Origin: Arthrobacter sp. UNC362MFTsu5.1
Lineage (GTDB): Bacteria; Actinomycetota; Actinomycetes; Actinomycetales; Micrococcaceae
Direction of reading: 5' to 3'
NCBI RefSeq assembly: GCF_000685965.1
Contig: NZ_JMLE01000005.1
Span: 62,001-126,000, forward strand
Length of the DNA stretch: 64,000 nt
A program made the translations under genes and the position numbers. Positions within the stretch are counted from its first letter, which is position 1; every line of letters starts with the position of its first letter. Under the pieces are notes generated by a model. It had not been told where the DNA came from. It saw nothing but the letters and a program-made list of their open reading frames with translations, and searched no databases. Shown here piece by piece: positions 7,735 through 15,520 of the stretch.

Positions 7735-8601
7735 TCAGGCGCGCTGGGCGTCCAACACGAAATCGTAGGTAACTTCATTGCCGGCGCCGCCGTCGCGTGC
7801 TGCCGGGCTCAGGACCAGTTCCGGCTTGACCGCCGAGGCGATGTCGTCGGACAGGTGCTGGTCCCCCTCGAAGTAGAGCTGTGCCGTGAGCAGCTGGTAG
7901 CCGGGGGCGGATACCTTCAGGTGAAGGTGCGCCGGGCGCCAGGCGTGCCAGCCGGCGGCGGCGATGAGCTTGCCGCAGGCGCCGTCGGTGGGGATCTGGT
8001 AGGGCGCGGGCTGGACGGTGTTCAGCGCAAAGTTGCCGCGGGCATCGGCCACCACGGTGCCGCGCAGGTTCCACTCGGGCAGGCCGGGAGCGTATTGGGA
8101 GTAGAAGCCGTTGTCGTCCGCGTGCCAGATTTCCACGTGGGCTCCGGGCAGGGGCGTGCCGTCGACGGCACGGACCTGGCCCTGGAACAGCAGCGGGGTG
8201 CCGCCCTCGTCCTCGCGCATCGGCAGCGTTGCCGGAGTGGCCAGCTGCGGTGAGCCGGGAACGTAGTAGGGCCCCTCGATGGTTCCCTTGTTGCCCTCAC
8301 GGTCCTCCGTGGATACCTCTTCAACCACGTGCTCCACCCAGACGTCCAGGAACAGCGGCCATTCGCCGTCCTCGCCAACGCTGATCAGCCAGGACTTCAG
8401 GGCGTTGAACTCGTCATAGGTGACCTTGTGTTTGCGGATGGTCTCGTAAACGGCGCCCAGGACCTCGTTGGCCAGCAGGGACACCCGTTCCCGGGGAACG
8501 TCGAGTGCCGCCGTCTTGCCGCTGTCGCGGAAGCGCTCGGTGGCGAGGCTGCCGGATTCGGCAGCCTTGGCATCAAATTCGCTGAGTTCGGTTGTCATCA
8601 T
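7735..8601 (-). CDS. catA: catechol 1,2-dioxygenase
   Basis: Intradiol dioxygenase opening catechol to cis,cis-muconate with non-heme Fe(III). Visible ligands are the Tyr in EGPYYVPGS, the Tyr in NGFYSQYAPG and the two His of RPAHLHLKV. An N-terminal helical linker domain precedes the beta-sandwich. I choose the first of two adjacent ATGs (8601; the second is 8598), about 8 bases after GAAAG. Upstream in-frame codons reach 8646 but lack a better ribosome site. Between catB and catC. Confidence 0.95.
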   Translation of the reverse strand: MMTTELSEFDAKAAESGSLATERFRDSGKTAALDVPRERVSLLANEVLGAVYETIRKHKVTYDEFNALKSWLISVGEDGEWPLFLDVWVEHVVEEVSTEDREGNKGTIEGPYYVPGSPQLATPATLPMREDEGGTPLLFQGQVRAVDGTPLPGAHVEIWHADDNGFYSQYAPGLPEWNLRGTVVADARGNFALNTVQPAPYQIPTDGACGKLIAAAGWHAWRPAHLHLKVSAPGYQLLTAQLYFEGDQHLSDDIASAVKPELVLSPAARDGGAGNEVTYDFVLDAQRA

Positions 8602-8670
8602 TGACTCACTTTCTTCATCCGGCGCCGGCTGCGGTGCGGGCGCCATGGTTGTGGGTTTGGGTTCTTGGGT

Positions 8671-9780
8671 TCAGCGGGGGTCGTCAAGGCGGTACTTCGC
8701 CAGCTTCTCCGGATCGATCTCGATCCCGATCCCGGGAGTCTGCCTGGCAAGGAGCCTGCCGTCCACGATTTCCAGCGGTACGGCCAGGAGGTCGTCACTC
8801 ATGTCCAGGAAGTTGGACAACTCCCCCGCGCGCTGCGTTGTGGACTTATAGGCAGCCCCGAACGTGACGGTGCAGAGCGTGCCGAGCTGGCCGTCGATCT
8901 GGTTGCCCATGACCACCTCCACACCGAGGCCGTCGCACTGGAACAGCACCCGCTGCGAGTGCGAAAAGCCCGTACGTGCCGTCTTGATGCTGACAGCGTT
9001 GGCGGCGCCGGAGAGCAGCGCACGGGTAACTTCGCCCGGCGTCGTGGCGCTTTCGTCCGCCACGAACGGCACGGGGCAATGCTCCACCAGCCACTTGCGC
9101 CCCAGCACGTCATCGGCGGGACACAGCTCCTCGGCAAGCGTGAGGTCAAGGTCCGCCATGGCATTGAGTGCCCGGAGGGACTCCGACGGCGTCCAGCCCC
9201 GGTTGCCGTCGATGTACAGCTCGATGTCCCCGCCAAGGCCTTCCCGCAGGGCCCGGCAGACGTCGACGTCGAGCATGAAGGGCTTCCGGCCCACCTTGAC
9301 CTTGAAGGTGGTGATCCCGTACGTCCCGCGCATGCGCTCCGCCTCGGCCACCATCTTGGCGGGCTCGGCGAAACCGAGCATGTGGCTGACCCGCATGCTG
9401 TCCGAAAAACCGCCCAGCAGGGCTGTCACGGGCTGGCCGAGGGTCTTACCCATCACATCCCAGAGCGCCATGTCCAGGGCTGACTTCGCGGTCGGGTTGC
9501 CCACCGTCCTGTCCATTACCGCGTGAATGGCTTCACGGTCCATGACGGACATGCCGACAATCGACGGCGCGAACAGAGTACGGATAGCCGCGACGATGGA
9601 TTCCTGCGTCTCACCGTAGGTGAACGGGCGGGCCGGCGCCTCGGCCACACCCACGATTCCGTCGTCGCTGAAGACCCGGACCAGGACGTGCAGCGCGGTA
9701 TGCACCTCGCCGCTGGCGAAGCGCAGGGGCTTCGTGTAGGGAATGGCGAACGGGATCGCCTCGATGGCAGTGATTTTCAC
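8671..9780 (-). CDS. catB: muconate cycloisomerase
   Basis: 369-residue enolase-superfamily enzyme converting cis,cis-muconate to muconolactone. Superfamily residues are visible: the KVK motif (Lys160, Lys162), Mg ligands at Asp191 (DGNRGW), Glu217/Glu218 and Asp242 (ADES), and Lys266 on the opposite face. First gene of the leftward cat operon, starting at ATG 9780 beside the shared ben/cat control region. Confidence 0.95.
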   Translation of the reverse strand: MKITAIEAIPFAIPYTKPLRFASGEVHTALHVLVRVFSDDGIVGVAEAPARPFTYGETQESIVAAIRTLFAPSIVGMSVMDREAIHAVMDRTVGNPTAKSALDMALWDVMGKTLGQPVTALLGGFSDSMRVSHMLGFAEPAKMVAEAERMRGTYGITTFKVKVGRKPFMLDVDVCRALREGLGGDIELYIDGNRGWTPSESLRALNAMADLDLTLAEELCPADDVLGRKWLVEHCPVPFVADESATTPGEVTRALLSGAANAVSIKTARTGFSHSQRVLFQCDGLGVEVVMGNQIDGQLGTLCTVTFGAAYKSTTQRAGELSNFLDMSDDLLAVPLEIVDGRLLARQTPGIGIEIDPEKLAKYRLDDPR

Positions 9781-9862
9781 GGGAGCCTTCCGGTCCGGGT
9801 GGTTGTTGCTTCAACAGCGTAGGGCCGAATTTGGCATCCAACAAATACTCAATTACGCCAAT

Positions 9863-9883
9863 TTCAGACGCTGAAAGTCTGAA
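9863..9883. promoter_or_regulatory. inverted repeat in ben/cat divergent control region
   Basis: TTCAGAC (9863-9869) and GTCTGAA (9877-9883) are perfect 7-bp arms with a 7-nt spacer. It lies about 83 bp upstream of catB, so it is a candidate operator on the cat side. Confidence 0.4.
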
Positions 9884-9888
9884 TAGCC

Positions 9889-9916
9889 GCCTAGTCAAAC
9901 CTAGGCAAATGCCTAG
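9889..9916. promoter_or_regulatory. triple GCCTAG operator-like array between catB and benA
   Basis: Three copies of the hexamer: GCCTAG (9889-9894), its inverse CTAGGC (9901-9906) and GCCTAG (9911-9916). The last two form the palindrome CTAGGCA-AA-TGCCTAG (9901-9916). The two same-direction copies are 22 bp apart, two helical turns. It is a likely binding site for the BenR-type activator. Confidence 0.55.
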
Positions 9917-10043
9917 TGTGACGTGCACCACCCGCTGGCAGAGTGGGGTCCACTCACCTTTGACCGACCGATCATTCGACGGTCCGCCGGGCACTGCAGC
10001 CCGGCGATCCGGGCAACGCCGCCCGATACCGATAGGAGCCAAC

Positions 10044-11420
10044 ATGACAGAGACCCTGGCGGGCATCCAAGCCCACCTCGACCAGGCCCTTGTGGAGGAT
10101 CACGAGAACGGCATCTTCCGCGCCAAGCGGAGCATCTTCACGGACGAAGACCTGTTCGAGCTCGAAATGAAGCACATCTTCGAAGGCAACTGGGTTTATC
10201 TGGCCCACGACAGCCAGATCCCCAACGTGGGCGACTACTTCACCACGTACATCGGCCGCCAGCCGATCATCATCTCCCGCGACAAGCAGGGCGAACTGAA
10301 CGCCCTGATCAACGCGTGCAGCCACCGCGGCGCCATGCTGTGCCGGCGCAAGACAGACAACCGCACCACGTTTACCTGCCCCTTCCACGGGTGGACCTTC
10401 AACAACACCGGCAAGCTGCTCAAGGTGAAGGATCCCCGCGACGCCGGGTACCCGGAACAGTTCAACAAGGACGGCTCCCACGACCTGACCAAGGTGGCCC
10501 GGTTCGAAAGCTACCGCGGCTTCCTGTTCGGCAGCATCAACCCGGACGTGCTGCCCCTGGAAGCCCACCTCGGCGAATCCACCAAGATCATCGACATGAT
10601 CGTGGACCAGTCCCCCGACGGCCTGGAAGTGCTGCGCGGCGCATCCACGTATACGTACGACGGCAACTGGAAACTGCAGGCCGAAAACGGCGCCGACGGC
10701 TACCACGTGTCCGCCACGCACTGGAACTACGCCGCCACCACCGCACGCCGCACCACCGGCGAGTCGGCCAACGAAACCAAGAACATGGATGCCGGCGGCT
10801 GGGCCAAACAGAAGGGCGGCTACTACTCCTTCGACCACGGCCACCTGCTGCTGTGGACCGAATGGCTGGACCCCAGCAACCGCCCGCTGTTCGACCGCCG
10901 CGACGAGCTCGTGGAGAAGTACGGCGAGGCCAAGGCCGACTGGATGATCAACATCTCCCGCAACCTCTGCCTGTACCCGAATGTGTACCTGATGGACCAG
11001 TTCGGCTCGCAGATCCGGCACTTCCGCCCCGTCTCCGTGGACAAGACCGAAGTGACTATCTACTGCATCGCGCCCAAGGGCGAAAGCGACGAAGCACGGG
11101 CCAGCCGCATCCGCCAGTACGAGGACTTCTTCAACGCCTCCGGCATGGCCACCCCGGATGACCTTGAGGAATTCCGCTCCTGCCAGAAAACCTACCTGGC
11201 CACCGCAGCGCCCTGGAACGACCTCAGCCGCGGCGTCACCCACCAGATCCAGGGCCCGGACGCCAACGCAGAGGTCATCGGCCTCAAGCCCATCTCCAGC
11301 GGTGCCCGGACTGAAGATGAAGGGCTCTATCCGATCCAGCACGGCTACTGGGTGGAGACCATGCGCAAGGCGGCAACCGCCGATGCCGCCGAAGCAGCAG
11401 ACGCTGCAACCCGGAACTAG
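10044..11420 (+). CDS. benA: benzoate 1,2-dioxygenase large (alpha) subunit
   Basis: 458-residue terminal oxygenase subunit of the two-component dioxygenase making benzoate cis-1,2-dihydrodiol. The Rieske [2Fe-2S] site is C92-x-H94 and C112-x2-H115. The mononuclear iron motif is seen in [15 protein letters not shown] (His221, His226). Start ATG 10044 follows ATAGGAGCC. Upstream in-frame sequence covers the control region and is not coding. Assignment to benzoate rather than a substituted analogue rests on the cat genes and benD/benK context. Confidence 0.93.
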   Translation: MTETLAGIQAHLDQALVEDHENGIFRAKRSIFTDEDLFELEMKHIFEGNWVYLAHDSQIPNVGDYFTTYIGRQPIIISRDKQGELNALINACSHRGAMLCRRKTDNRTTFTCPFHGWTFNNTGKLLKVKDPRDAGYPEQFNKDGSHDLTKVARFESYRGFLFGSINPDVLPLEAHLGESTKIIDMIVDQSPDGLEVLRGASTYTYDGNWKLQAENGADGYHVSATHWNYAATTARRTTGESANETKNMDAGGWAKQKGGYYSFDHGHLLLWTEWLDPSNRPLFDRRDELVEKYGEAKADWMINISRNLCLYPNVYLMDQFGSQIRHFRPVSVDKTEVTIYCIAPKGESDEARASRIRQYEDFFNASGMATPDDLEEFRSCQKTYLATAAPWNDLSRGVTHQIQGPDANAEVIGLKPISSGARTEDEGLYPIQHGYWVETMRKAATADAAEAADAATRN

Positions 11421-11446
11421 ACCGGAACGAGACCGAGGAGAACCCC

Positions 11447-11989
11447 ATGACCCAGACCACCGACGTCGCAAACCCGGACGCTTCCGAGGCTGCAGGCGGC
11501 CTCGCCACGCTGGAGGAAATCCGCGCGTTCCTGTACCGCGAAGCGCGGTTCCTGGACGACCGCGAGTTTGACCGCTGGCTTGATTGCTACCACCCCGAGG
11601 CAGAGTTCTGGATGCCCGCCTGGGCCGACGACGACGAGCTCACCAGCGACCCCCAGCGCGAAATTTCACTGATCTACTACGCCAACCGCGGCGGCCTTGA
11701 GGACCGCGTGTTCCGGATCAAGACGGACCGTTCCAGCGCAACCAGCCTCCCCGAACCGCGGACGGGCCACAACATCACGAACGTTGAGGTCATCGGCTGG
11801 CACGGCGAGCAAGTGGACATCCGGTTCAACTGGCACACGCTCTACTACCGGTACCAGAACATCGATCCGTACTTCGGCACCTCGTTCTACACGATCGATT
11901 ACTCCGGCACGCAGCCGGTGATCACGAAGAAGAAGGTCGTCCTCAAGAACGACTACATCCACCACATCGTGGACGTTTACCACATCTGA
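11447..11989 (+). CDS. benB: benzoate 1,2-dioxygenase small (beta) subunit
   Basis: 180-residue SnoaL-like beta subunit of ring-hydroxylating dioxygenases, structural partner of BenA in an alpha3-beta3 complex. Typical segments are LYREARFLDDREFDRWLDCY, EFWMPAW and the C-terminal KNDYIHHIVDVYHI. Start ATG 11447 follows GAGGAG. It lies 26 bp after benA. Confidence 0.94.
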   Translation: MTQTTDVANPDASEAAGGLATLEEIRAFLYREARFLDDREFDRWLDCYHPEAEFWMPAWADDDELTSDPQREISLIYYANRGGLEDRVFRIKTDRSSATSLPEPRTGHNITNVEVIGWHGEQVDIRFNWHTLYYRYQNIDPYFGTSFYTIDYSGTQPVITKKKVVLKNDYIHHIVDVYHI

Positions 11990-12012
11990 TTTTTCGAACG
12001 AATCGAGCCCCC

Positions 12013-13065
12013 ATGAGTTACCAGATTGCCCTCAGCTTCGAGGATGGCGTCACACGGTTTGTGACCGCGAACAAATACGAGACCGTTGCTGACGCCGCGT
12101 ACAAGAACCGCATCAACATTCCGTTCGACTGCCGCGACGGCGCCTGCGGCACCTGCAAGGCTTTCTGCGAATCCGGCAAGTACGACGGCGGCGATTACAT
12201 TGAGGAGGCCCTCACCGACGACGAAGCGGAGAAGGGCTTCTGCCTCCCCTGCCAGATGGTCCCGGAGACGGACCTTGTGCTGCAGATCGCCGGCACGTCC
12301 GAGATGGCCAAAGCCGGCGCCACGGCGTTCGAGGGCACCGTCAGGGACCTGACCTGGTTCGCGGACAACACCGCCGCACTCACACTCAGCGTGGAGAACC
12401 GCGGCGACCTGAAGTTCCTCCCCGGACAGTACATGAACTTCGCCGTGCCCGGCACAGAGGCAGCCCGCTCTTACTCATTCAGCAGCGGCCCCTCCGCCGA
12501 GGAACTCCGCTTCCTCATCCGCACGGCTCCTGACGGCGCCATGACCACCTACCTCAAGGAGCGCGCCGCGGTCGGGGACACCATCCCGCTCACCGGGCCC
12601 ATGGGCAGCTTCTTCCTGCGCGACATCAAACGGCCGGTGCTCATGCTGGCCGGCGGCACCGGAATCGCACCCCTGCTGTCCATGCTGGAAAAGATCGCCA
12701 CCGGCCTCGAAGAAGCCCCGGCTTATCCCGTACACCTCGTCTACGGCGTCACCTTCGACAAGGACCTCGTGGAGCTGGACAAGCTCCAGCAGTACGCCGG
12801 CGCCATCGAGAACTTCAGTTTCGACTTCTGCGTGGCCGATCCGGCGAGCGCCGCCGTCAACAAGGGGTACGTGACCCAGTACATCACCGCCGCCCAACTG
12901 AACGACGGCGACGTGGACGTCTACCTCTGCGGTCCGCCCGCCATGGTGGACGCCGTCCGCAAGTACTGGGACGTCCAGGGGATCACACCCGCCAACTTCT
13001 ACTACGAGCGCTTTGCCGTCGGCAGCACCGCGGCAGCCCCCGCACTCACGGGAGCCGTCGCTTGA
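12013..13065 (+). CDS. benC: benzoate 1,2-dioxygenase electron-transfer component
   Basis: 350-residue reductase passing electrons from NADH to BenAB. The N-terminal plant-type [2Fe-2S] ferredoxin has Cys40, Cys45, Cys48 and Cys80 (CLPCQM). The FAD domain follows with LPGQYMNF and RSYSFSS, then the NAD domain with LAGGTGIAPLLSML and CGPPAMVDAV. Its stop overlaps the TTG start of benD. Confidence 0.94.
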   Translation: MSYQIALSFEDGVTRFVTANKYETVADAAYKNRINIPFDCRDGACGTCKAFCESGKYDGGDYIEEALTDDEAEKGFCLPCQMVPETDLVLQIAGTSEMAKAGATAFEGTVRDLTWFADNTAALTLSVENRGDLKFLPGQYMNFAVPGTEAARSYSFSSGPSAEELRFLIRTAPDGAMTTYLKERAAVGDTIPLTGPMGSFFLRDIKRPVLMLAGGTGIAPLLSMLEKIATGLEEAPAYPVHLVYGVTFDKDLVELDKLQQYAGAIENFSFDFCVADPASAAVNKGYVTQYITAAQLNDGDVDVYLCGPPAMVDAVRKYWDVQGITPANFYYERFAVGSTAAAPALTGAVA

Positions 13066-13883
13066 ACCCGGCAAACCCCGCAGGCGGCAGGCCCCGGGCC
13101 ATCAGCCCGGGCCGGTTCGCCGGAAAGGTTGTGGTGGTGACCGGGGCTGCCCAGGGCATCGGGCGGGCCGTCGCAGCACGCGTCGCGGCCGAGGGAGCAG
13201 ACACCGTGCTGGTGGACCGCGCCGACCTCGTCCATGACGCCGCCGGGCAGATCGCGGCGGATGGCGGCTCCGCGTCCGCCGTCACTGCGGACCTGGAAAG
13301 CTACGCCGGGGCCGGCGCCGCCATCGACGCTGCGCTGGCCCGCCACGGACGGATCGACGTCCTGATCAACAACGTGGGCGGCACCATCTGGGCCAAGCCG
13401 TACGAACATTACGAGCCGGAGCAGATCAGCCTGGAAATCCAGCGCTCGCTGTTCCCCACATTGTGGACATGCCGGGCCGTTATGCCGCACATGATCAGCC
13501 AGCAGGGCGGCGTGATTGTGAACGTAGCCTCCGTGGCCACACGCGGCGTCAACCGCGTGCCGTATGCCGCGGCCAAGGGCGGCGTGAAAGCCATCACGGC
13601 CGCGCTGGCCCTTGAGGCCGCCCCGCACGGAATCCGCGTGGTGGCCACTGCTCCGGGCGGCACTGAAGCGCCGCCGCGCAAGGTGGCCCGCGGACCCCGG
13701 CCCGAGAGCGAGACGGAAAAGGCCTGGTACCGGCAGATCGTGGAGCAGACCATCGACTCCTCGCTCATGAAGCGTTACGGCACCCTTGACGAACAGGCCG
13801 GCCCCATCGTGTTCCTGGCCTCGGACGAAGCCTCGTACATCACCGGCAGTGTCCTGGCCGTCGCCGGAGGCGACCTGGGCTGA
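13062..13883 (+). CDS. benD: benzoate cis-diol dehydrogenase (SDR)
   Basis: 273-residue short-chain dehydrogenase oxidising the benzoate dihydrodiol, with decarboxylation, to catechol. It has the Rossmann motif VTGAAQGIGRA, NNVGG, and the catalytic Tyr-Lys in VPYAAAKGG. Start codon TTG 13062 overlaps the benC stop (TTGA), so translation is probably coupled. Confidence 0.92.
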   Translation: MNPANPAGGRPRAISPGRFAGKVVVVTGAAQGIGRAVAARVAAEGADTVLVDRADLVHDAAGQIAADGGSASAVTADLESYAGAGAAIDAALARHGRIDVLINNVGGTIWAKPYEHYEPEQISLEIQRSLFPTLWTCRAVMPHMISQQGGVIVNVASVATRGVNRVPYAAAKGGVKAITAALALEAAPHGIRVVATAPGGTEAPPRKVARGPRPESETEKAWYRQIVEQTIDSSLMKRYGTLDEQAGPIVFLASDEASYITGSVLAVAGGDLG

Positions 13884-13963
13884 CTCGGCCCAACGTTTTT
13901 TGCAGCACCCCCGGCTAAAACCCGCCCGGCCGCAATGACGCGGCCCAAGCACTGGAGCCCACT

Positions 13964-15496
13964 ATGAACGCTCTATCCGCATCCACTGATGCAACCCGCA
14001 AGAAAACCGTCCGCTGGGTGATAGCCGTTGCTGCGGCTGCCCTGCTGTTCGACGGCTACGACCTCGTGGTCTACGGAACCGTGGTCTCGTCGCTTCTCAG
14101 GGACCCGTCCCAGCTCGGCGCGCTGGACGCCGCCCAGGCAGGTGCGCTCGGCAGTTATGCGCTGATGGGCGTCATGGTGGGAGCCCTCACCGCCGGCGCG
14201 GTGGGCGATTTCCTGGGCCGCCGCAAAATGATGCTCATCAACATCGTCTGGTTCTCCCTTGGGATGGCCTTCACCGCCATGGCTGCCAGCGTCCCGGCCT
14301 TCGGCATCCTCCGGTTCCTCACCGGGATCGGCGTCGGTGCCCTCGTCGCGACGGCGGGCGCCGTCGTCGCCGAATTTGCCCCCGCCGGCAAGCGCAACTT
14401 CTACAACGCGATCGTCTACTCGGGGGTGCCTGCAGGCGGCCTGCTGGCGTCGCTCCTCGCCATCATGCTGGGCGGAGTCACCGACTGGCGGGGCCTGTTC
14501 ATGATCGGCGCCCTCCCCCTGGTCATCCTGTTCCCGCTGGCGTACTTCAAACTGCCGGAATCGCCCAGGTGGCTCCTGGCCCGGGGACGCACGGAGGACG
14601 CCATCCGGTTGTCCGTGAAGACCGGCATCCCGCTGGAAGACCCGGCGACAGGCGGCCCGGCCGCAGGGTCGGCCCCAGGCATGGCAACAGGCAAGGCAAC
14701 GGGCAACGCAACAGGCCAGGCAACCGGCAAGGCAGCGGGCGCCGGCACCGTGGCGCCGCCCCCGGCGGTCGGCAGGGGCGGCCGCCAGCTGGCCGGATTC
14801 GCTGCCCTGGCCAGCGGGAACTACCGCACGCCCACCATTCTGCTCGGTCTCATGAGCTTTTGCGGGCTGCTCCTGACCTACGGCCTGAACACCTGGCTCC
14901 CGGAGATCATGGGACAGCACGGCTACGGAAAAACGTACTCGCTCACCTTCCTCCTGGCCCTGAATGCCGGCGCGGTCATCGGCGGGCTCGTCGCCTCCCG
15001 GTCGGCCGACCGGTTCGGACCCCGCGCCATTGTCGCCACCACGTTCGTCATCGCCGCCGGCGCCCTGGTCCTGCTGACCTTCGACTTCCCGTTGCCGGTC
15101 CTGCTGGTTGCCGTAGCCTTCGCCGGCGTGGGGAGCCTGGGCACCCAGGTGCTCGTATACGGATTCGTCTCCAACTACTACCCCACTCCGGCGCGGGGTG
15201 CCGGCGTCGCCTGGTGCGCAGGATTCGGCCGGCTCGGCGGCATCTTCGGCCCCCTCGTCGGCGGCTTCCTGATCAGCGCCCAAGCACCCAGCAACGTGGC
15301 ATTCATCGTTTTTGCCGCGGTGGCACTGGCCGGCGGCGTGGTCACCGTCTTCGTCCGCCGGCACCGAAGCTCCGGTGTCGACGGCGGAAGCGGCCGCGCC
15401 GATGTTCAACAGGTGCCTGTTCCCCAGGATTCCGCTCCCCGGGAATCCGTTCCCCAGGAATCCGTTCCCCAGGGTTCGGGGCACTGGGGAGCGTGA
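13964..15496 (+). CDS. benK: benzoate/aromatic acid MFS transporter with low-complexity loop and tail
   Basis: 510-residue 12-helix major facilitator of the aromatic acid:H+ symporter family. It shows the DGYD motif in helix 1 (LLFDGYDLVVYG) and the loop 2-3 motif GDFLGRRKMM. Two features are odd. The central cytoplasmic loop (about 225-275) contains a four-residue Ala-Thr-Gly-Lys/Asn/Gln repeat encoded by a 12-bp DNA repeat. The C-terminus (about 479-510) carries a five-residue PQESV-type repeat encoded by a 15-bp repeat. Neither is expected in BenK homologues. The transport domain looks intact. Confidence 0.9.
   Translation: MNALSASTDATRKKTVRWVIAVAAAALLFDGYDLVVYGTVVSSLLRDPSQLGALDAAQAGALGSYALMGVMVGALTAGAVGDFLGRRKMMLINIVWFSLGMAFTAMAASVPAFGILRFLTGIGVGALVATAGAVVAEFAPAGKRNFYNAIVYSGVPAGGLLASLLAIMLGGVTDWRGLFMIGALPLVILFPLAYFKLPESPRWLLARGRTEDAIRLSVKTGIPLEDPATGGPAAGSAPGMATGKATGNATGQATGKAAGAGTVAPPPAVGRGGRQLAGFAALASGNYRTPTILLGLMSFCGLLLTYGLNTWLPEIMGQHGYGKTYSLTFLLALNAGAVIGGLVASRSADRFGPRAIVATTFVIAAGALVLLTFDFPLPVLLVAVAFAGVGSLGTQVLVYGFVSNYYPTPARGAGVAWCAGFGRLGGIFGPLVGGFLISAQAPSNVAFIVFAAVALAGGVVTVFVRRHRSSGVDGGSGRADVQQVPVPQDSAPRESVPQESVPQGSGHWGA
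14683..14740 (+). repeat. 12-bp tandem repeat in benK central loop
   Basis: Units ggcaacaggcaa, ggcaacgggcaa, cgcaacaggcca, ggcaaccggcaa and a partial ggcagcgggc follow one another with 12-bp period. The period keeps the reading frame, so copy-number change would lengthen or shorten the loop by four residues. Confidence 0.8.
15421..15480 (+). repeat. 15-bp tandem repeat at benK 3' end
   Basis: Four units of 15 bp beginning tccccaggattccgc, tccccgggaatccgt, tccccaggaatccgt and tccccagggttcggg. They encode the tail PQDSA-PRESV-PQESV-PQGSG. Confidence 0.8.
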
Positions 15497-15520
15497 CCGG
15501 GTCCGATACCCTTAGGAACC

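Noticed and set aside
9972..11471. 499-codon open frame antisense to benA
   Set aside because: Antisense shadow of a Rieske oxygenase with intact ligands on the plus strand.
13973..15484. 503-codon open frame antisense to benK
   Set aside because: Charged low-complexity translation and no start signal; benK is a plain MFS transporter.
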